From positions 1-13,159 of the forward strand of contig JNDT01001654.1 in assembly GCA_000697055.1 (NCBI GenBank): a DNA stretch of 13,159 nt. The letters run 5' to 3'. This stretch comes from Saksenaea vasiformis B4078 (lineage: Eukaryota > Mucoromycota > Mucoromycetes > Mucorales > Saksenaeaceae). How positions within the stretch are numbered: position 1 is the stretch's first letter; every line of letters begins with the position of its first letter. Below, piece after piece: positions 1 through 8,632 of the stretch. The notes beneath the pieces are model-generated. The model was given only the letters and a program-made list of their open reading frames with translations, did not search any database and was not told the origin of the DNA. A program made the translations under genes and the position numbers.

Positions 1-494
1 TTTTAAAAAAAATTAAAAAAAAAAAAAAAAAAAGGAAAGACAAACAAAAAAAAAAGCGGAGATGAAAGTTGATGTGTATTGGAATTCTTTTTCCCAAGAA
101 GAGGAGAAAAGAGAGGAAGAACTGTTGGTCAATTTTTATTCGATTTAGGATAATTCACGATCAGGAGTGATGTGGTACGACCCTTCTTTTTCCTCAACAG
201 TAATTCATCATTTTCTTCATTGTTATTACCATTCGTTCAAAGTAGTACAACATTACATTGTCGAAAAAAAAAAAAAACACACAGACAATATCGTCATGTT
301 CTGGGACTATAGCGGAGGTTTTTGCTGTATGACCAGAACATTATTTTTTCTGGTTCAGAAAATAACCCGCTTCTATGCGACAAACCAACTGTTCGTGCAC
401 AGTCCTCCTTCAAAAGTATTATATATATATACACTTTTTTTTTTTCAAACTTAAAAAAATTATCTCTTTTACTTTTTAAACTCCAAAAAGTACA

Positions 495-595
495 GGGTTC
501 TCACTCTTTTTCACTCTTTTTTTTTTCTTTTTCTTCTTTTTTCTTTTCGCTTACTTTTCTCTCCTTTCTTTCTTTTTCTTACTTTCTACTTAAAC
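495..595 (+). promoter_or_regulatory. CT-rich promoter stretch
   Basis: About 100 bases of almost uninterrupted pyrimidines on the + strand, broken by a few A and G bases, end about 150 bases before the ATG of the GATA-factor gene. CT-rich blocks just upstream of transcription starts are a known feature of filamentous-fungal promoters, so assigning it to this gene's promoter is a reasonable inference. It could equally be neutral low-complexity DNA, because the region is rich in homopolymers anyway. Confidence 0.35.
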
Positions 596-645
596 AATAA
601 TATCATTAACATGTTAGTGAGTTGATAGGGTTTTAATGAGAAACA

Positions 646-741
646 ATGATAATGGCTAAGCCTTTCTTTCTTATAGTTATCCTAAGTTCATTCTTTTTTG
701 TCTACCATATAAATTTGCACTGGCTCAAATTAAAAACTTGA
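646..741 (+). other. Possible upstream ORF (31 codons)
   Basis: The frame opens with ATG at 646, with a second ATG two codons later, and closes with TGA at 739-741, four bases before the main ATG. The predicted peptide is hydrophobic in its centre (FFLIVILSSFFFVYH). It would be translated only if the mRNA begins upstream of 646. If so, it would be expected to reduce initiation at 746. No homology is recognised and it may be chance. Confidence 0.15.
708..714 (+). promoter_or_regulatory. TATA-like site before the GATA-factor gene
   Basis: TATAAAT lies 31 bases before the ATG at 746. If used as a TATA box it would start transcription almost at the ATG, giving a very short leader and excluding the hydrophobic uORF at 646-741. 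An alternative (AT)n tract lies at about 419-431. Which is used cannot be told from sequence. Confidence 0.25.
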
Positions 742-745
742 AAAG

Positions 746-2636
746 ATGGCACTGACAGCTTGCTATTGGGCTTTATTGTCTTTACATCAACTCAAGTTTT
801 TGTACGTGCCTGCATCTCCCGGTATGACTGTGGTACAAGATGGATTATCTATTCAAGACGTTCTCGAGCATCGATCACTCTTGGAATTTATTCATCCCGA
901 TGAACTGGCACAAGCAAAAACTGATCTTTCAAGATTTGCTAATTTAAAAACCCTCGCCGGTTCCGTAACAAGGTAAAAAAAAAAAAAAACAAACTTCAAA
1001 GATTCATTTCTTTTTGTCTCACTGACTTTTTTTTTTTTAGATGTCGCTTATTATCTTTTCACAATATTGCACGTCAAAAACAATTGATCGTAAACTCCAC
1101 CGATCATATGACGGCTTTATCCCTGGTAAAATATATGTTTATTATAAGTCCCGATCACCATAACAACAATTTTCCAGAATGATTATAGTAACGAGGCCGA
1201 TTGGAGCGTAGTCGACGTCGTTATGTACTCTGCAACTGAAAACATCATTTTGGCCTTTTTTCATGATACAACAGGTACAGTAACTGAAAAGAAAAAAAAC
1301 GAGAAAAAAAATAAATAAAAACATTTCAAATCTGTCAAAAAAATTAAGCTTTTTTTTTTCTTCTTTTTTTTTTCCAGAGTATTTGCATCGCGGGGACAGC
1401 TTACATCGTCTGTGCGGAGAAAAAGATTTTAGTGCACAGGTTCGACATTTTTTTTTATTTATTTTAAAAGTCCTGAACACTAAGCATACGAAAAAAAACC
1501 AAAACCACAAAACAAAACAAAAAAAAAGGATGTGGAGCATATGGTGTCCACCTTGCAACGTTATCGTGCCGACAATAACTTCTCATCACTAAGCAACACT
1601 TGCGATTGGGATCCATTGAGAATATTTCAAATTCATGATAGCATTACGCGTCGATTGATCGTATCCTGGCCATCACCCGAAGATTTCGATCATTCATCAA
1701 ATCTTTTGTCGATCCGACCACAGCTGATCAAACGAGTGACAGAATTAGCTCAGGATGCTGCATCTAAGGAAATTGATAAGCATATTACTATGATGGATGG
1801 TCATCCATTAGAAGAAGTCGGGTGTTCCCATCATTTTCATTCAAGTTCGGTTGTACCATTGGAACCGCATGGCATAGGCAGATTTGAGCGCATTATTATT
1901 CCCTACGGTGCTCTGACTTTTGGTTCATTCCAGATCACCCGCGTCAATCGAGGAACTGAACTATATCACCATTACATCAACTGTGCACCAACGCAGGAGT
2001 ACACTCCCAGCCAGTAAGCTATACAAAAAAAAATGTGAGGTGGGTCCAGAGCGTCTCATTTTTTTTGGTTTCAGCTCCGCATCAACTCCGCCCCCGTCTG
2101 TGCATGCGCCACAGCCAACCCCATTTGCAATACTGCGTCCTTCAACAACCACACCGTTGATCGAAACTGTCGCGCAACCACAACAACAACAACAACAACC
2201 TCCTACTCTCACCCCTCCACCCCCTTCGTCCTCTAATCAACCCGTTTGCTATGATACATACAGTATCACTAGCACAACGAGCACTAGTAGCAAAAGTAGT
2301 AGCACAGGTCCCGGCGGTGGTGGCCCTTTAAAAAAATCTCGCGCTGATAACAAAGCCGCCGGGTCTAAAAAGAAAGCATGTGAGCGTTGCAACACCACCC
2401 GAAGCCCTGAATGGCGACGCGGTCCAAATGGACACAAAACGTAAGTAAGATTTATCATTTTATTATTATTATTATTATTCTCTTTATCAGTTTTTTTTTT
2501 ACTAACAAAGCTATGAGATAGGTTATGCAATGCCTGTGGACTAAGATATTCTCGGCAAATCTCTAAACAATGGCGGGCCTCGGAACAACTACGAATGACT
2601 TCGAAACAAAGATCAGCGGACAATATAGAGGATTAA
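746..2636 (+). CDS. PAS/GATA zinc-finger transcription factor, WC-2 / cutinase-palindrome-binding type
   Basis: Seven exons by my splicing: 746-972, 1041-1125, 1178-1274, 1378-1439, 1529-2013, 2075-2440, 2522-2636; they give 478 residues in one continuous frame. Residues about 15-150 form a PAS domain (SLLEFIHPDEL is diagnostic). It lacks the GRNCRFLQ-type cysteine of photoactive LOV domains, so it should sense by partnering, as WC-2 does, rather than by binding flavin. A second, weaker PAS-like region follows at about 165-290 (FQIHDS, RRLIVSWPSPEDF). Residues 320-415 are Pro/Gln/Ser/Thr-rich, with six Gln at 355-360 and a basic, likely nuclear-localisation stretch at about 405-420. The GATA finger is C421-x2-C424-x18-C443-x2-C446 with SPEWRRGP and LCNACGLR. 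The 18-residue loop is the WC-type (IVb) class. An intron splits the finger between its two cysteine pairs. The donor of intron 4 (GTTCGA) is weak; the other donors are ordinary. The start is chosen because the PAS domain begins almost at once; a further 5' exon is possible. It could be WC-2 itself or a paralogue. Confidence 0.85.
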
Positions 2637-3643
2637 AATGATGGTTCTTCATGTATACCGTTTTTCTCTCTTTAAAATTACCTTGCATTCGCTCCTTAAG
2701 ACTAGGAAAACAAAAAAACATCTATGCCACTATGCTTTTCGGGAAAATCAAAAACTTTACGGTCTATGACAAAAAAAAATTCAACATTTGGTACCTTATG
2801 TCGTGCCGTTTGACGTTTCTTGTTTACTATTGTATGAAAGAAAAAAAAAAAGCAGGTCTTGACCTACATACAGGTTGGCTCTTTCAACGGTCTAAGACGG
2901 GATTCAAACCAGTTTGTGTAAACCCATGTTCGCCATTTGGGTTAGTCATGTCTAACCGGCATGCCAACATAATGTCATTGGTACTAACCGAAATGAGGGA
3001 ATGTAAAAAAGTGCAAACATAGCGCAGTTCGTCACATCAAATACATAACTTAAAAACATAAACTCACTATACTGTACATCTTTAGTAGCAGTAATAGTCG
3101 TCGTCGTCGCTAAGGGACGTAATTTTATCTAATAAATCATGTTGATGTTTCAATGTTCGCGCTACCCAATGAAATCAGAGACAATTCTATTGCTCTACTA
3201 ATCTACACATATGACTAACCGTTTAGAGCACTTCACGAGTTAGAACGGGTTCCCAGGTTAAGGTTACCATCTCCGTAAAGCGACAGGGACGGGTAAACAA
3301 CCTTCCTACGTGATATCCTGTTCCTTTTTTTTTTTTTTACTTCTTCATAGCCATTCCGAATAGCTAACTACGGACATTGTACGTTTAGTTAACTGTCCAA
3401 CCTATGCGCTAATAATAGGTGCGAAAGAAGTCAAGACTGCTCTAATAACTTTTATTATTCATCGTAACTAATGTGTGTCATCCCAAGTCCGTTCTACACG
3501 GATAAAATCCTCGTGGTGCACAAGACATTTATTCATATGAAGAACCGTTGTGGACGCAACTGTGCCTACAGTCCATCTGAAATATATCTCACCATCATCA
3601 ATTGTGTCTATCTCCCTTTGGAAAGAAATGCATGTAGCAGGCT
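2637..3643. other. Gene-free region after the GATA-factor gene
   Basis: This should contain the 3' UTR of the GATA-factor gene, though no clear poly(A) signal is close to the stop. An AATAAA at 3131-3136 is about 500 bases away. Open frames here (for example 2651-3022 and 3471-3713 on +) show no recognisable domain and run through A tracts. Structured DNA lies at 2854-2969, entered separately. A GTC-repeat-like patch occurs at about 3097-3111 and a T run at about 3326-3339. Confidence 0.55.
2854..2969. repeat. Cluster of nested inverted repeats with tRNA-like words
   Basis: Within about 115 bases there are several perfect stem candidates: AGGTC/GACCT (2854-2865, 2-base spacer), GTTGGC (2874-2879) with GCCAAC (2963-2968), AACCCA (2921-2926) with TGGGTT (2938-2943), and GGTTAG (2940-2945) with CTAACC (2952-2957). 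The last two compete for the same bases. The + strand contains CGGTCTAAG, a word typical of the D-arm of eukaryotic tRNA-Leu. The - strand contains GGTTTGAATCC, one mismatch from a Pol III B box. No complete cloverleaf can be folded. It may be a decayed tRNA-derived repeat, a 3' UTR structure, or coincidence. Confidence 0.3.
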
Positions 3644-3767
3644 CTACGGGAAAACATCTTCGAAAAATCTTGGATTTTGTTGCTTTTGTAAGATTTCTCC
3701 AAGATCTTGCTAAGATTTTGTTAAGATTTTTCCAAGATTATGCAATAGCTAAGATTTTTTCCCGTAG
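3644..3767. mobile_element. MITE-like element with terminal inverted repeats (Tc1/mariner-type ends, TA duplication)
   Basis: The 124-base unit begins CTACGGGAAAA and ends TTTTCCCGTAG, an 11-base perfect terminal inverted repeat. Weaker matching continues inward (AATCTT, and CCAAGATT against AATCTTGG). Read as TA target duplications at 3645-3646 and 3765-3766, the element proper is 3647-3764 (118 bases) with CGGGAAAA ends. TA duplication is the hallmark of Tc1/mariner-family elements and their non-autonomous Stowaway-like MITEs. The interior is AT-rich and made of repeated AAGATTTT-like words in both orientations, so one strand could fold into a long hairpin. It has no coding capacity and would depend on a transposase elsewhere in the genome. 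Family assignment is inference from structure only. Confidence 0.7.
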
Positions 3768-3933
3768 TGAGGAATTGATACCTGCTTTACCAAATCTAGA
3801 TTTCATTGATCGTAAACGATGATTATATAGTGACGTTAAGACGATCATTCTGTAGTATGATTACAAAAGGCATAAAACTAGGGGACGAATGCACGCACTG
3901 CTGAGCACGCAGAAATAGCAATGCAAATGGATC

Positions 3934-3960
3934 AAAGAGAGAGGGAGGGAGGGAGAGAGA
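3934..3960 (+). repeat. Purine-rich GA tract
   Basis: About 27 bases of GAGA/GGGA repeats with no pyrimidine. GAGA-like tracts can exclude nucleosomes or recruit regulators, but nothing nearby here calls for one. It is probably a simple low-complexity repeat. Confidence 0.5.
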
Positions 3961-4295
3961 CAACAACTGTTTGCATCAAGTACTAGTAGTAGTGCTAACT
4001 GCGATGATACGCACAAGCGCATTTAACCTGGCACACGACACTGTTCAGAGTAGCGCAGAATCGTCACTCTCCTCAAAAAAAAAAAAGAAAGCTCACCATT
4101 CCGAGATGTTGTTGTAACTTGCATCTCTATTTTTTTTGTGCGTAGCCATGTGCATGATCTAGATCATTCCTGAAAAAAAAAGAAAGAGTATACCTTTACT
4201 GATAGACAGCAAAGAAAATTCCTTATGCATCGGATGCGTTTGATCAAAACTGTCATTACCGGTGTGATGTGTAGCGGCTTCTTCAGTTTATAATA

Positions 4296-4297
<2 letters not shown>

Positions 4298-4333
<36 letters not shown>
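4298..4333 (+). repeat. (AAT)12 microsatellite
   Basis: Twelve uninterrupted AAT units. Perfect trinucleotide arrays of this length are usually length-polymorphic between strains. It is outside any recognised gene. A shorter related TTA array occurs in the last intron of the GATA-factor gene (about 2459-2479). Confidence 0.9.
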
Positions 4334-4334
<1 letters not shown>

Positions 4335-7300
4335 GTTCGACGTGGACAGCTCTGTTTCATCATTGCCGTCTGATCGATGACCTTTCGGAACGAGTTTTGA
4401 TGCACACTTGCTTGCCTGTCATTTTAGAAGCGCTTAGGCTCACTCTAACGTAAGGTACGGTTTGTACTATTACTACGGAGTGCCAAGAAAAAGAATGTAG
4501 ACGAAGCATTAGCCTATTCGGTCTACCTGAGATTGCTACAAAGGTCTTTGATGCTTTGCGTATGTAGGACGATCTGTCTGTGAGAATAGGGACAACACAC
4601 TGCAGCTACGAACAGTGGACAGCTTTAGAACGAAGAGAGACACAGACACCTAAGTGCGACCAATTCCAATAACAATTTTCTGCATACGTTTTGAAGCAAT
4701 TCATCGTCTTGTGCGGCGTGTTGTACAATTTAAAAAAAGAAAAACGAACCTCGTATGGACAACGTTTTACTTTGTTAGTGTAACAGGAGGCGCTTAAACC
4801 AGAGCGACTCGGGATAGATGACCTGCTGGCTATCAAACAACTAAAAGCGCGTAAGAATCTTTTTTTTTTTTGTTGCATGTGTAATCTATCAAACCACTTA
4901 ACAATATGAAAGGATACACAAAACCGGGAAGTATGAGTATATTTTTTTCTTTCTCCTACGGCTCGGTGCCATGACGTTATTATGATCGGGAAAACTGTTG
5001 TCCCTTTGACGTACATTTTAACGCGAAAGTTGCTAGTTTATTCTCACACGACATCGGTCTAGTTACTCCCTCTCGGCTGAAACAAACCATGTTGCCACTA
5101 CAAGCTTGCTTACGGAGCAACACAAATGACTGTGAAAAGAGGAAAAGAAAAATAGAAACTTCTAGTACTGTAGAGACCCTACTGAATTAATCATAAAGCG
5201 AGGGCGTTTTTTTTTTGTTCTTTGAGCAGCCTTTTTCATATTATCCATATACAGCCACGAAAACTTATCAACAAACAATGAGGCGTTCACGTCGGCAAAC
5301 ACCTTTTATAGAATGTCGGCGATTGTATCCCTGACACGCAAACCTCTACGTTCGATGGATGGAATAGAAACCGTTGCAAGGGATCTTAATTTTTTTTTTG
5401 CCCCAACATTCCCACATTCGTTGTTCAGAGAGCAGTTGAAGCCTTTTTTTTTTTTTTGCGTAATAGACTAGTAGTCGTCAAGTCTTAGCAGTCTGCAGAG
5501 AAAATCGAAAGATTGCGTTCGCGGTGGAAAAAGTCGTACTCGTGTTAGCCGTCGCCTTTTTATCACCAGAAGAAAAAAAACTGCAATGAAACGCATGATC
5601 TTGAGAAGTCTATTATTAGCCGAATAGCATGATCCTTTTTGCTCATCGTTATTTAGACCTTCCTGATTTTCTTTGCTCGCTCCCTCACCTCTTTTTTTTT
5701 TTTCCTTCCGACGCGTGCCACTTATTTTTTGTTGTCTAGAGCGCATTTTGCCTTCTCTATTTTACATAAAACAAAAGTCCAATCCATTGCACACGTCCTC
5801 TTCGTTTAAGATACGAAACAGCTATCCTAGGATTCATTAAAAAGGCCTTTACAATAGCTAGAAAAGAGACGGAGTTGGCGCGTTATGTTGTACAAGATGA
5901 CGATGTGCTAAATGGTGGTTCTAATCCAGTTACATAAGGGTGTCGTACTTTCCATTGGAACCAGGCGCCTCCTCAAAAAAAAATGCGGCGCATTAGCTGC
6001 ACAAACAACACTACATGCGCTTTCTACTGTTAGAAACGCATAGAATATTCCACCATTGAAAGCAACTGTAGGCAACGGATGCATTCCTGACATTTTTATG
6101 ACGGGCAGTTGTATGTTTCCTATAAGGAACGGGTCTTTCTAGTGAATTGACGCGTTACATAACTCTAGTGGATCTAGCTGTCTAATGTTTATAAGCCTGC
6201 GTTATCCTCATAGCCTGAGCGTTCGTTATGTGGTGGTAGTGTGCTCATTCCTTTGTGTCCTTAGCCTTTTATTTTTTTGTTTTCTCTGTCGAAGGATCGG
6301 CTGCCGCCGTCAACATAAAAGCTTTTTGCTGGACTCTTAAAATCTAACCTCAGGAAAAAAAGCAGGGAATGCGTGTCAGTCTACATTGATGAGGAAAACA
6401 CAGAATCTACGTTATGATGCTTCCTTTATAGCACTCGAGGCGCAGAAACTTTGCCCATGCCAATGATGGCCGGAAGTACGATGTCTAGGATGAAAAATAA
6501 ACGAGCAAGACGCTGCATGCAAACCAACGCCGGTCCCCCTGAAGTTGTCAATCATAAATGATTCTGTCACGGATCCAGTTTCAAGGAAGCACGACGCGCT
6601 CTGCACATACTAGCACATTCGAATCCGGCGCTTATAGGATAAAATAAGAAAGGAACTATTCATAGCCAAAGGTAATTTGGGTATGCTCACATATTAGAGG
6701 TCAAAGTGGTAGAGAACCGAGCTACCAACCAAACCAAGTGGTCAAAAGAAAGGGATGAGGACTAGCTTAGAACGTAGGGAACTAGCAAGATCTATTAAGT
6801 TGAATATCGAGGAGTACCTCAATGCTATTTGAAATGTTCAGACAACTTAAGGCTAAGGACCGTGCTGGCTAGAGAGTGGAGACACTATGACAAGTCCCTT
6901 CAATTCCATGTTAGGCAAGGGGAAAAAAAAGAAAAGGAAAGAAGGGCGGAAAGTCGTATTTTGTCAGGAACGTTCAAAAGATCGCTCATTGGCAATTCGT
7001 ATACAACTTTAGAGGTACATATTTGCTCCCATATTCATGATAAAAACATAGCGTTAGGGGGGCGGCAAAATAACTGTTGTTGCAGTCTTACTTGAGCGAG
7101 AGAGGTATGTTTCCAAGAGTTCATATCTCGAGGCCGTTGACCGGAAAGGGATGCGCCGTGGACTACGAAGCTGCAGAGAAAGTGGGGAAGTAACCATCTT
7201 ATATCGGAAAGAAGCGACAATGACGATGTAGATGATATTGAACGGTGTCACCAAGTGCTTCTACAACGCTGCGAAAGGACGTGGTTCGGTCCAAGGAATT

Positions 7301-7880
7301 ACGTTGCTCTACTGCCGCTGGATGTATGATGGGAGCACTTAAACAAAGAGCCTAATCGAAGACCGGCAGTTTATCAAAGCGAGGGTGACGTTCCTGTGTG
7401 GACGAGGCTTTGCATAACAAGCTTGTCCTCTACAGCTGCATGCCAATTGGGGAGACTGCCGTTCCTGTACGAAAAACTGCATTTGACCCTGAACGAACTG
7501 GACATGTCTCTCTCTTCGACTGAGTCCTTTCCAAGCGAGTCTCCTTGCAGAACTTGCCTACGACAACTTTTGCAACTGCTGGCAACTCGCAAGACCTTTA
7601 GTCATTGATCGTCCAACCATTATTATCGCCGTTGATGTAACCCTTTGTCCACATGAAGTAGTTAATTACTTGGGGCCCCTTTTTAGCAGCACGTTGAAAA
7701 AACATACAGTTGATCACGGTTGCGAGTGTAAATGATTGTTGTTGAGAGAAAACGTCGCCTTAAACGTCGATCAACGTTTTGCTTGTGAAGTCGCCTAAGG
7801 TGTGATGTACTTTTTCGTGGTGGAAACAGAAAGATGAATTGAATGCTCGGTAATAAGCTTGGAAACTGTATATCAGGACG

Positions 7881-7930
7881 AATGAAGCGTTTGGGCTAGA
7901 GACTGGGCGTGATCATGACAAATTTCTTTG
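7881..7930 (+). repeat. Diverged direct repeat, copy A
   Basis: It shares TGAAGCGTTTGGG, then GGGCGTG-TCA, then ACAAATTT in the same order with copy B about 700 bases downstream. A short insertion sits in this copy between the first two blocks. This colinear block sharing is more than expected from one chance word. Origin is unknown; it could be a remnant of an old dispersed repeat. Confidence 0.35.
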
Positions 7931-8583
7931 AGGCTCATATAAACGGCATGAAAACAGAAGATCAGGACTACGGCGCTATCCTTTCTTTTTTTTTCCCGTT
8001 TCTTCCATTTGGATCATGTATAGAGCTTGGTTGGCGAATTGGGGGGACAAAATATCCAGTCTTGTCCACTCAGAGGCAACTGCACGCGTTAACTTCGATT
8101 CTCGCAAAAAGAAACAATCGGGAACGCAACTACAGCGAGACTGTAATCCTTTTTATTGTCAGAAAAGAGAGAAAATACTTTTAAGAGCACTCTGCTGGTT
8201 ATTTTTACATGTGCTGCCTATTGGTATGTTATTATTGCTCCGCTAGCGGTGCTTAATTAGAAGTGGAGATAATATTTACCGTCAGCATGATCTATCTTTG
8301 TATTGTAACTGCTCGATACGACGGAAACGTCTATTCGGAGTGAAAGAATGAGCTTGAATCATATGTTCCTTGGAGAAAACGAGGATAAATCCTTGTTAAC
8401 AATGATTGCAGTGGTTTGCGTCTAGCATTGATACACCATGAAAACGAGAGAGATGAAAAATAGAAGCTTAAGTGAATATTTCTATGTTGTGCTGGAGATT
8501 TGAAATATCCAGTAAAGATCTTTCTGAACGATAATCTTTCATTCTAATATGCATCCGGTGAATACATCGGTTCAATAGAGAGT

Positions 8584-8632
8584 GATGAAGCGTTTGGGGG
8601 CGTGGTCAAACGTTTTACAAATTTTTAAGCGA
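8584..8632 (+). repeat. Diverged direct repeat, copy B
   Basis: Second copy of the repeat described at 7881-7930. Here the GAAGCGTTTGGG and GGGCGTG blocks directly adjoin or overlap, and a few extra bases separate TCA from ACAAATTT. No terminal inverted repeats or target duplications are visible around either copy. Confidence 0.35.

Larger units (their letters stand above)
1..745. other. AT-rich upstream region, no convincing gene
   Basis: I see no credible coding sequence in this stretch. Open frames here translate to low-complexity Phe/Ser/Lys strings produced by T and A runs. It starts with long A runs (about 5-32 and 47-55), has another A run near 265-277, an (AT)n tract at about 419-431, and a CT-rich block from about 495 to 595. 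A group of TTCTGG/CCAGAA inverted repeats lies at 296-360. A small frame at 646-741 (31 codons, hydrophobic, ending 4 bases before the ATG at 746) could be a uORF if transcription starts far enough upstream. It is most simply the promoter and 5' leader of the downstream GATA-factor gene. Confidence 0.6.
3768..6800. other. Long gene-free region, first part
   Basis: I see no supportable gene on either strand over about 3 kb. The longest frame (4606-5016, -, 136 codons) has no domain-like pattern and includes translated A/T runs. Frames at 5468-5746 (-), 5908-6093 (-) and 6412-6606 (-) are likewise unrecognised. Local items are a GA-rich tract at 3934-3960, a 14-base perfect palindrome at 4154-4167, twelve AAT units at 4298-4333, and scattered T or A runs (for example 4859-4870, 5208-5217, 5443-5457, 5692-5703). 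Away from the runs, base composition is more balanced than in the introns and resembles unconstrained DNA. Confidence 0.55.

Noticed and set aside
348..360. Heat-shock element from TTC/GAA blocks
   Set aside because: The spacing between TTC and GAA units is not the two-base spacing that heat-shock factor sites need.
1142..1558. 138-codon open frame on the - strand
   Set aside because: It is antisense to exons and introns of the GATA-factor gene, and its Lys- and Phe-rich composition comes from intron homopolymers.
1961..2212. Cysteine- and glycine-rich - strand frame
   Set aside because: It is the antisense reading of the CAA repeat and Pro-rich coding region of the GATA-factor gene.
2870..2970. 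A tRNA gene (tRNA-Leu-like on +, or a B-box-containing tRNA on -)
   Set aside because: The acceptor-like GTTGGC/GCCAAC pair and D-arm or B-box words exist, but no D stem, anticodon stem and T arm can be placed together on either strand. The T loop on - is about 20 bases too far from the acceptor strand.
4606..5016. 136-codon open frame on the - strand
   Set aside because: It has no recognisable domain, reads through A/T runs as Lys/Phe strings, has mixed composition and no promoter or splice context. It is likely chance.
6612..6630. TTCGAATCC, a T-loop-like word
   Set aside because: It lacks the closing G before the loop and has no tRNA body around it.
7283..7298. GGTTCGGTCC as a Pol III B box
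   Set aside because: The invariant A of the T loop is missing and no A box or cloverleaf is found upstream.
7374..7608. Coding remnant with open frames on both strands
   Set aside because: The frames are short and closed at both ends, and no reading resembles a known family. I kept it only as a remark in the region entry.
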